Origin: Heligmosomoides polygyrus polygyrus
Taxonomy: Eukaryota > Nematoda > Chromadorea > Rhabditida > Heligmosomidae
Assembly: GCA_947396885.1 (NCBI GenBank)
Contig: OX377204.1
Span: 56,221,139-56,285,138 of the forward strand
Direction of reading: 5' to 3'
Length of the DNA: 64,000 bases
The translations under genes and the position numbers were made by a program. Numbering within the stretch: position 1 is the stretch's first letter; every line of letters starts with the position of its first letter. Below the pieces are notes generated by a model. The model searched no databases and was not told the origin of the DNA. It worked only from the letters and a program-made list of their open reading frames with translations. This document shows positions 48,501 through 57,500 of the stretch, piece by piece.

Positions 48501-51500
48501 ATTCTATTCAATATTCTCACTATTTACCACATTTATCCTTCTAGGATGCAACCAATGCATATGTACGCAACGCAAACAGATGCATATTTACGTATTCACC
48601 GTAATACGCAGGACGGCTCAAAAAATGGATTGCTTTTTTGATGGGGCACACAACTATTATTCGTTCGGCTACAACAACTTTCATAACACATGTTAAAGAG
48701 CAGGAAAGCAGGAATCTTCTCATGTACATATTGGCTGTAGGTGTTGCGTTTTGTTGAAGTTGTCGTTTTGCTTAATTGAAGGACGGCAGAGATGTCACTT
48801 ATCTGTTGTTTTTTATAAGAACATTCTAGGAATTTTTTCAGTTTGTCGTCGTTGAGTCTTTAATGTCACCCGTGATTTTGATTGCGAAAGATTCGCGCTG
48901 AAAACCAATCCCTCTACATAACCTTCGAAAAGTCAACTAGCGAGGTCGGTGTATTGGTGCAAGAAATATATATCTATATATCTTTATTCACACTATTTTC
49001 ACGTCGGATTGGACAATTTTCAAATCAAACTGAACACTTTCCATGCCAAATTGGACACTCTTCTAAGCTAGTCTAAAACTTTTAAAATCAAAGCGAGTTC
49101 TTCCAAATCAAAATGAGGTTTTTCTACATTGAACTAAAGAGTCTCCAAAAATGCTAGTTTTTGATCATAGGAAATTTTAGTATAACTTTCTTTGAAGTTT
49201 TAATTCACCTACCCACTAAGAGAGCACATCGTTTGAATTTTTTTAAAAATTCCGTTTTTTGAGCAAAAACAATTCATAGCCTGTGTTGAAGAGCAGAAAG
49301 CCGGTCATTTTATACTGCCAAAGTGAAGATTGCGTCTGCCCGTCCGAAGCTTCGCAATTTTTATTAGATTGATAGCAAATTTCTGTTTGCATGCAGTTTT
49401 GTACTTGCAAGCGGTGCAACATAAACAACTGTAAAAAACACACATATTCTAACTTTCTTGCCACATATAAGCAGTATTTACTTTATCAATCAAATAAACA
49501 TTGTGACTTGCTCTTCGAGTGCTTGGCGCGATCCAGTTCTTTGATGCACTGCACGATTGCTGCTTTGCTGCGCTTTAATTTTTTAACTTAATTTATTATT
49601 TTTCCTCAAAAAGTAATTTTTTAATAAAATTGCCAGCAATCAGAGCGGCATGTCGACCGCACTGACGGCTTTGCCGTTGTGATAGCTTCTCATACTCAAT
49701 TGTAGCTGCCATCGATGTCACGGTTTCCGCAGGAAGAACACTTTAACTACATAGAGTGGATCAAATTAGAAAGGGCACGAAAAGAGACTGCTATTCTAGA
49801 GGTATTGATTAGTTCTCAGAAAAGATTGAGCTAATACCCAGAGGATCATCTTTTTATTATAACCGGGCGAGGATATTAAATGCTTGTAAAGTCTATAAAT
49901 ACAAAATGTTTATCAATTTTTCCTCAAAAAATAAAAGTTTTACGAAGGTATTACACATCTTGGGCAGGTAAACTAGAAAATTTCGAAGAAAGCTCTTCCA
50001 AATTTTTCTTGTGCAAAAAATATTCTAACTATCTTAGTGAGTCTGTAATTTAACCTACCTAAAGGTCATTTCCATTTGGTTGAGTTCGCTTTCATTTTAA
50101 AAGTCTTAGGCTGTCTTAGAAGAGTACCCACTTTGGTTTGAGAAGTGTCCAATTCGACGTGAGAGTGGTATATGTTACTAATTATATTATATTATATTAT
50201 ATTATATTATATTATATTATATTATATTATATTATATTATATTATATTATATTATATTATATTATATTATATTATATTATATTATATTATATTATATTAT
50301 ATTATATTATATTATATTATATTATATTATATTATATTATATTATATTATATTATATTATATTATATTATATTATATTATATTATATTATATTATATTAT
50401 ATTATATTATATTATGGGCGCGTGTAGCGCAGTCGGAGGAGGCGCGACTGTCGCGTGCACCCGATACCAGGTTCCTGGTTCGGATTTCCCGCCCAGGCCA
50501 ACCAAGCCTTCCATCCCTCCGGGGTCGGTGAATTGGTACCAGACGTGTCTGGGAAGGATAGAGCGCTGACTTGTTCATCGGCTGGCCACCGCAAGTTATT
50601 GTATGGCCAAATACGCATTCATGTCGCCTCCACGACATCCCGTAGAAGTAGAATGCGCTGGCGCATCCCAGAAGGGATTGAATAACGCCGTCCTTTATCC
50701 TTTATCCTTCATATTATATTATATTATATTATATTATATTATATTATATTATATTATATTATATTATATTATATTATATTATATTATATTATATTATATT
50801 ATATTATATTATATTATATTATATTATATTATATTATATTATATTATATTATATTATATTATATTATATTATATTTATATTATATTATATTATATTATAT
50901 TATATTATATTATATTATATTATATTATATTATATTATATTATATTATATTATATTATATTATATTATATTATATTATATTATATTATATTATATTATAT
51001 TATATTATATTATATTATATTATATTATATTATATTATATTATATTATATTATTTTTTGGCTCGCCACCAGAAATCACCACATAGACAAGAACGCATTCA
51101 ACTTGCCTCCACAACATACGCCGCAGTATGTGATAGAATGTGTGGCTCATCCAAAATCGAGTTAAGCAACGTTTACTCTTTTAAAGCCGTGCTTCACGAG
51201 GCGTGTCACATGGAGTGCGGAGGACCGAAGGACCGAAGGATATTAAAGCATGTAATGCTGCGGCGTATGCCAGCCGGTTGTGTTCTTGAGCTCAGAGCAT
51301 CTGTCCAACGGGGATTTGTTGGACAGATGATAACGTGTTTTTCACACACAGTGAGGGGGGATGCGGATCATACGGATGATGATCGTCAAGCAGCGCCAGA
51401 TCACGTGTCATAGGACCTGCTCATACCTCGCGATGAGAGCGACTAGTCGCCCGTGCAAAACAAACAATTCGATTAAAACCGAGCGATCGCCGCCGAAATC

Positions 51501-54500
51501 TGTTCATAGACGAGCGCTGGCGCTGACGCTCCCGTCGGTCTTGTAGCTTTTGTCGCTCTCGTGGCTGCTGTCGTCTGCTCATATTTCGCTCCAGCGACGT
51601 AAGCGACGGACGGACTTTGGGGTACGTAATTGATTACGCACACCACACTACGTCCGTCGCTCTCGTCGCTCTCATCGCTGCTATGGCCTATGGAATACTC
51701 CTGCGTCGCTCCAGCCACAGGCGCGGGGCAACTGTCTTCGGCGCGCCTTCGCTGCAGTGGCGGACAGCGCAGAGGGGCGCGGTTGTCAGTTGACGCACCA
51801 TCGCTCCCGCGATGCGTCGCAGAGGGGTGTTAAGGCCCCCGCAGACTTCTGCGGCGAGCGGCGGGCGAACTCGCTGAGCGGCTTGACTCATCATCAGTGG
51901 GAGCGGTGACGGCGAGGTACTGTACTGTTTCTAGTCGGGATCGACTGGCGCTTAACAATAACGCGCCCCGATGACGATCGCACGCCCGCATCGACCGTCT
52001 CCGCTCTGGATCCCGCCGGGAAAGGGCAGAGCGCAGAGCGCAGACAGACAGACGCTGGAGCGGCGCCGCCGGGTGGAATGATTCAAGTCATTTCCGCCAG
52101 CGACGCCGCCGGTGCCGCCGGTGCCGCCCGGCGGCACCGCTGGCGGCGAGCTCTGCGTCTCTGCCCTATGGTTAAGCATAAGGCCGGAGGTACAAAGGCC
52201 CCCGCCGCAAAAGTCTGCGGGGGCCTTTGTACCTCCGCGTCGCGGGAGTGAAACATACTCCCGTGCGACGGCCGTCGCAGCCCATCGCTCGTCGCAGTGT
52301 AGTGTACTGCGACGAGCGACGGGCAGCGATGGTCGCGGAGGGGAGAGCGCTTGTCGTGCCCTATTCTATGCACTTTCGATAACTTATTTCGACACTTAAT
52401 TGGTTCGTGACCATACCACAGCAATTTCAACACACGTCTGGTGATGTTGGGTGGTCATGTGATTTCTCTGTTGTTCTCCTCGTAGGGTTTTCGTCGTGGC
52501 TAAACTCATTTTGGTTTTTTTTCGACGGCTTGAACGGCTAGCTTTTTGAGGAGATATTTTTCTGGGCTGTTTTTCCCACTTTTGTGCCGATCCTCGCATT
52601 TTTTCGTCTCTGAACTTCCTCGCCGGCACCGAAATCTACATTTCTGTGCCGGACAAGTCACAGAGGTCCTGTTGACATGTATGGCACAGAAGTGTGCCAA
52701 TTGAACGCGGATTTTTTCGAAGTCATGTTTTTATAGCGGGGTTTTTAAGCATCTTCGCTGACTGCAGTATTTCTTTTGATTCTCATGTTCCACATAGTCA
52801 CGAAGACGCACAGTTTTGTGCTTGTCAGGTCATTAGAGGGTTATCGTGACGCGTTGATCACAAAAATCTGCCATTTCAGCTCCAAGTTTTTAAAACTATT
52901 GTTTTTGAACTCGGTTTTTCCGTGTCCGCGCTCTCTTCGGCATTTCCAAGAGTACTGCGTTTCATTCCGCTCCAACCAAGAGTACTGCGTTTAATTTCGC
53001 TCCAACAATTAAGAATTATGAGAAGTGCGCGTCCACACTACTGTATGAAAAGGCACAACAAGTCGAAGGCATGCTGATTCAGCTGATTCGCTAACATTCT
53101 GCAAAAGTCTCTGTCTGCAGAAACGCGCATCGCGAGCCGTCGCATCTCTGTGCACTCCCGCGTCGCTGCAGCGGACGGAAGTATACCATAGGCCTATTGC
53201 TTGCTCATACTTGGCGCTGCCGTCGCACTCCTCGCTGCCCGCACGTCGCTGTCGTCGCTCTTATAGCTGCCGTCGCGAAATATGAAGAGGGCCAAGGCGT
53301 CATGCAGCGAGCGGACTCTGGAGACATGCCACACATGTCGTCCACTGTCCTACGTCTCTATGATAAGTGGGAACGCGTGTGTTTATGATTTTGTTCTGTT
53401 TTTTATTTTTATTCTTTGGTTTATTTATGTCGATTGGTGGCGATGTCCGTTCCTCCACGTGGTGCCACTGGAAACTGTTCGCTTCTGCGAGCTAAGCTAA
53501 TCACGGACATTCGAGTACAGGCGACAGGCCCTAGTGACAGGCCGGCCTATGGAGATCCCATGTCACATCACATGGTTGATGACGTTAAGTGAGTATCGAG
53601 ATAATGTTACGGCGTCCGCGGGAGCCGACGCGCACTCGCAGAGCCCGGCGAGTGTGAGAAGTATGCGAGGGTCCCTGGTGCGAGGACGGCATCGGGGGGA
53701 AACTGAGCTAGTCCGAAAGTCCCGTAACGTAGGCAAGACCCGCGTAGCTACGCTGAATGTGGGTACGTTGACGGGCCGCTCGTGCGAGTTGGCAGAAGCA
53801 CTGGAGCGAAGACGAATCGACTTATGTGCGGTACAGGAGACGAGGTGGTCCTTTAGTAAGTCGAGGGACATAGGCCGAGGCTTCAAGGCCATTCTGTGCG
53901 GCAGTCCCAGGACCACCAGCGGAGGTGGTGTAATCGTCTCCGAACGTTTCCGAGACGCGATTATAAGCGTGGAACGTTTTAATGACCGCTTGATGAAGGT
54001 CGTAGTCGCTGCTGAACAGCGTATGTATCATTTCTTCTCTGCATACGCTCCGCAGGCAGGCTGCTCTGAGAGAGCCAAGGATGAGTTTTGGACCCTGCTT
54101 GATGAAAAGACAGCAGAGATACCGTCAGAAGACGCTGTCGTTATTGCAGGTGACCTCAACGGTCATACGGGGACTGCGAAAGATGGTCGCAGCTGTCACG
54201 GCGGTTTCGGATATGGAGCATGTAACGCTGATGGTGAGCGAATCCTTGAGTATGCGGACTCGCATAACATCATCATCGCGAACACCGTATTTCGAAAGCG
54301 TGTCTCCCATCTGGTGTCGTTCTAGCGGGAGCACCAAGACACAGATCGACTTCATCCTTGTGAAGCATCGCGATCGAAAGCTGGTTACAGATGCGAAGGC
54401 GGTGCCGTACGAGACTGTCGCCACACAGCACCGTCCGCTGATCTGCACTCTTAAGTTCGCCCCTCCTAGGCTGAGGCATGTCGAGCGATGCGGTCCACCG

Positions 54501-57500
54501 AGAATCAAGCGGTGGCGATTGAAGGAAAACGCTGCAGCTTTTGTTTCTCGTATTCGGTTACCGACGGTGACAACCGTCGACGAAACATGGAAAGATGCAA
54601 CCGATACGATTCTACAAGTTGCATGCTCTGAATTAGGTATGACTAAGCCTGGATGCCGCAAGATCGAGAAGCTAGAGTGGCTGTGGACTAACGACGTAAG
54701 AGAAAAAGTCCGAGAGAAGAAAAAAATTATATCACGCGTTCCTGCGCGACAAGACTGCAGACAAATGGCGTATGTAACAGGAGGCGAAGAAAGCGGCAAA
54801 TAAGGCCGTAGCCGTTGCAAAAGCCGTCCATTATGACGATCTCAGCAATAAACTTGAGACGCGCGATGGTGGACGACATCTTTATCGACTTGCCAAGGCA
54901 CGCCATCGCCAGGCCGAGGACATCGAGAATTCTTGGGCATCAACGATGAGAATGGCCATCTACTGACGAACCGCAAGAGGGCTATGAAACGATGGCATGA
55001 CTACTTCATTGCGACAGAAGAGTTTGCCCATCCGCCCATCCCTTGCGTCCCTCCTACGCACGGTCCTGTGCAGAAAATCACTGCGGAGGAGACGGAAGCG
55101 GCTTTGAAGAAGATGAAGCCAGGAAAGGAACAGGCCCCGATGATATAGCGGCCGACCTATGGAAGTTGAGGTGCTGGAGTCCTGCTGAGTGGCTAACGAA
55201 GTTTTTCAACCAGGTTGTTACGGAAAAGAAGGTACCTGGTAGTTGGCAGGAAAGCACGACGATCCCGATATGGAAGAAGAAGGGCAGTCCTGCGGACTGC
55301 ACGAATTACCGTCCAATTCGCTTGCTCTCGCACAGCATGAAAATCTTTGAGCGAATTGTAGATGGACATATTCGCGATATCGTCCAACTTTCCACTAATC
55401 AATGTGGCTTCGTAGCGGGCAGTGGCACTATCGATGCCATACATGCTGCTCGTCTTCTGGCAGAGAGACAACGCGAAAAGCAGAAAACGCTGCACATAGC
55501 TTTTCTCGACTTAGAGAAAGCATTTGATCGTGTACCGCGTGAGTTTATATGGTACGCCTTACGACAACACGGTGTTCCCGAGGAGCTTATTGAGTGGGTG
55601 CGCATACTCTGGTCCAAAGAGTAGTGTGCGAGCGTCAGCCGGCACATCGGCGGAGTTTCCTATCTCCGTTGGTGTTCACCAGGGCTCTGCGCTTTCCCCG
55701 CTCCTATTCATTGCCGTAATGGATGCCATTTCGAGAGACCTTCAGAAGCCTGCCCCCTGGACGCTGCTGTATGCAGATGACGTAATCCTTGCAAGCGAAG
55801 AGAAGAGCGAACTCGAGCGACAAGCGCAAGCTTGGTACGACCGCTTGGCGATGTTCGGGCTCAAGCTAAACGTCAAAAAATCTGAGTACATGACGACAGA
55901 CGTAAACGAAGCCGGGTCCATTGAGATCAATGGCACTGCGCTAGTACGAACGACAAACTTCAAGTACCTTGGATCTGCAATTGCGTCTGATGATAGTCTG
56001 ACGTTCGAGGTGAACTCGCGCGTGAGCGCAGCGTGGTCCAAATGGCGCTCGATGACAGGCGTTTTATGCGACAGGAAGATACCGGAACGCCTTAAATCGA
56101 AGCTCTATAGAACCATCGTCCGACCAGTAGCCGTGTATGGAGCTGAGTGCTGGCCTGCAACCAAGGAGGATGAGACTCGCCTCAGCGCAATGGAAACGAA
56201 AATGCTGCGATGGACGGCTGGTGTTACGCGTCTGGACCGTATTTGCAACGATGAAATACGCCAGAGGTTTGGTGTCGCTCCAATTGCTGACAAGTTACGT
56301 GAAGCTCGCCTTCGGTGGTATGGCCACGTTCTTCGAGCTAGTGGTGACACTGTTAGGAAGATTGGCCTTAACATAGATGTGCCCGGAAAACGGCCTAAAG
56401 GGCGGCCGAAGCAGCGATGGCTTGATACGTTGCATGTGGACCTAAAGGTTGCTGGTATTCATCCCGATCAAGCATTTGATCGCGTAAAGTGGCGTCACCA
56501 CACCAGAATAGCGGACCCCGCCTCGAAGCGGGACAAACGCTGAAGAAGAAGAAGTTTATTTATGTCGATTTACTACTACAAGAATCAGACGGATGGATCT
56601 GTCACCGCTGGTGAGGGACGTATCTATGTCTGTCACCACCTCGAGATTGGGTCACGTCTTGAAGTATAATGGATAAAAAAGGAAAAACCCCGGCGTTCTT
56701 CAATTTTTTGGTGTGCGCCACGCACTCTACTATTACGTGATGTCGTGGAGGCAATTTGAACGCGTATTTTTCACATACAATGAATTGCGGTGTTCAGCCG
56801 AAGAGCAGTTCGGTGCTTTATCCTTCGCATGCAGGTTTGCTACCAGTTCACCAACCGGCAATGATGGAAGACTTCCTTAGCACCGGACTAAAAACCTATT
56901 ACCGGGGGCACACGACAGCCGGCACCTTCTCTGACTGCGCTCCACGCGCTCCTTGGAGTATAAACCGCATTAATGCAATGAGAGTGGAGAAGCTTCATAG
57001 GATCTTTTTGTATTCATTACTGTGACATATCCTATTAACCAATTATATATCCTATTTGAGGCCCCATTTTTACTATAATGAAGGTAAACCCTGAAGAAAA
57101 TCGATATCCGGGCGATATCGGGGTTTGCGAGCAAGCCGAAGCTAATGCGTGCCGTTAAGCAGTTTCTTGCGGCGGCGATTGACGGGATGGTCAGAGCGGC
57201 ACAGGTTGAAAAGTGGGTGGCCGAATCTTGCAATCAGACCAGAGCTAGTTCCTTCAAAGGAGAGGGCAAAGGCGCGAAACTTGTGGAATGGAACGCTCTT
57301 CCACGGCCTTCTTACTTTTTACTTTCTTCCTGTCTGTGCACACGGCCGTGCAGATGAGCAGGGGTTAACATGGATCCAGAATTATCTTCTCACTTCTCAC
57401 TATTCGGGTGTTCGCTGGTCTCAGCAATTTTTCGCACAAACTAAGGCCATGTATGACATCCTTATACTATTGACAGTTTTTTCTTAAAGTTAATTGGCCT

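Noticed and set aside
50138..51085. Open frames of 143 and 160 codons with Ile-Leu-Tyr periodicity
   Set aside because: They are translations of the ATTAT microsatellite.
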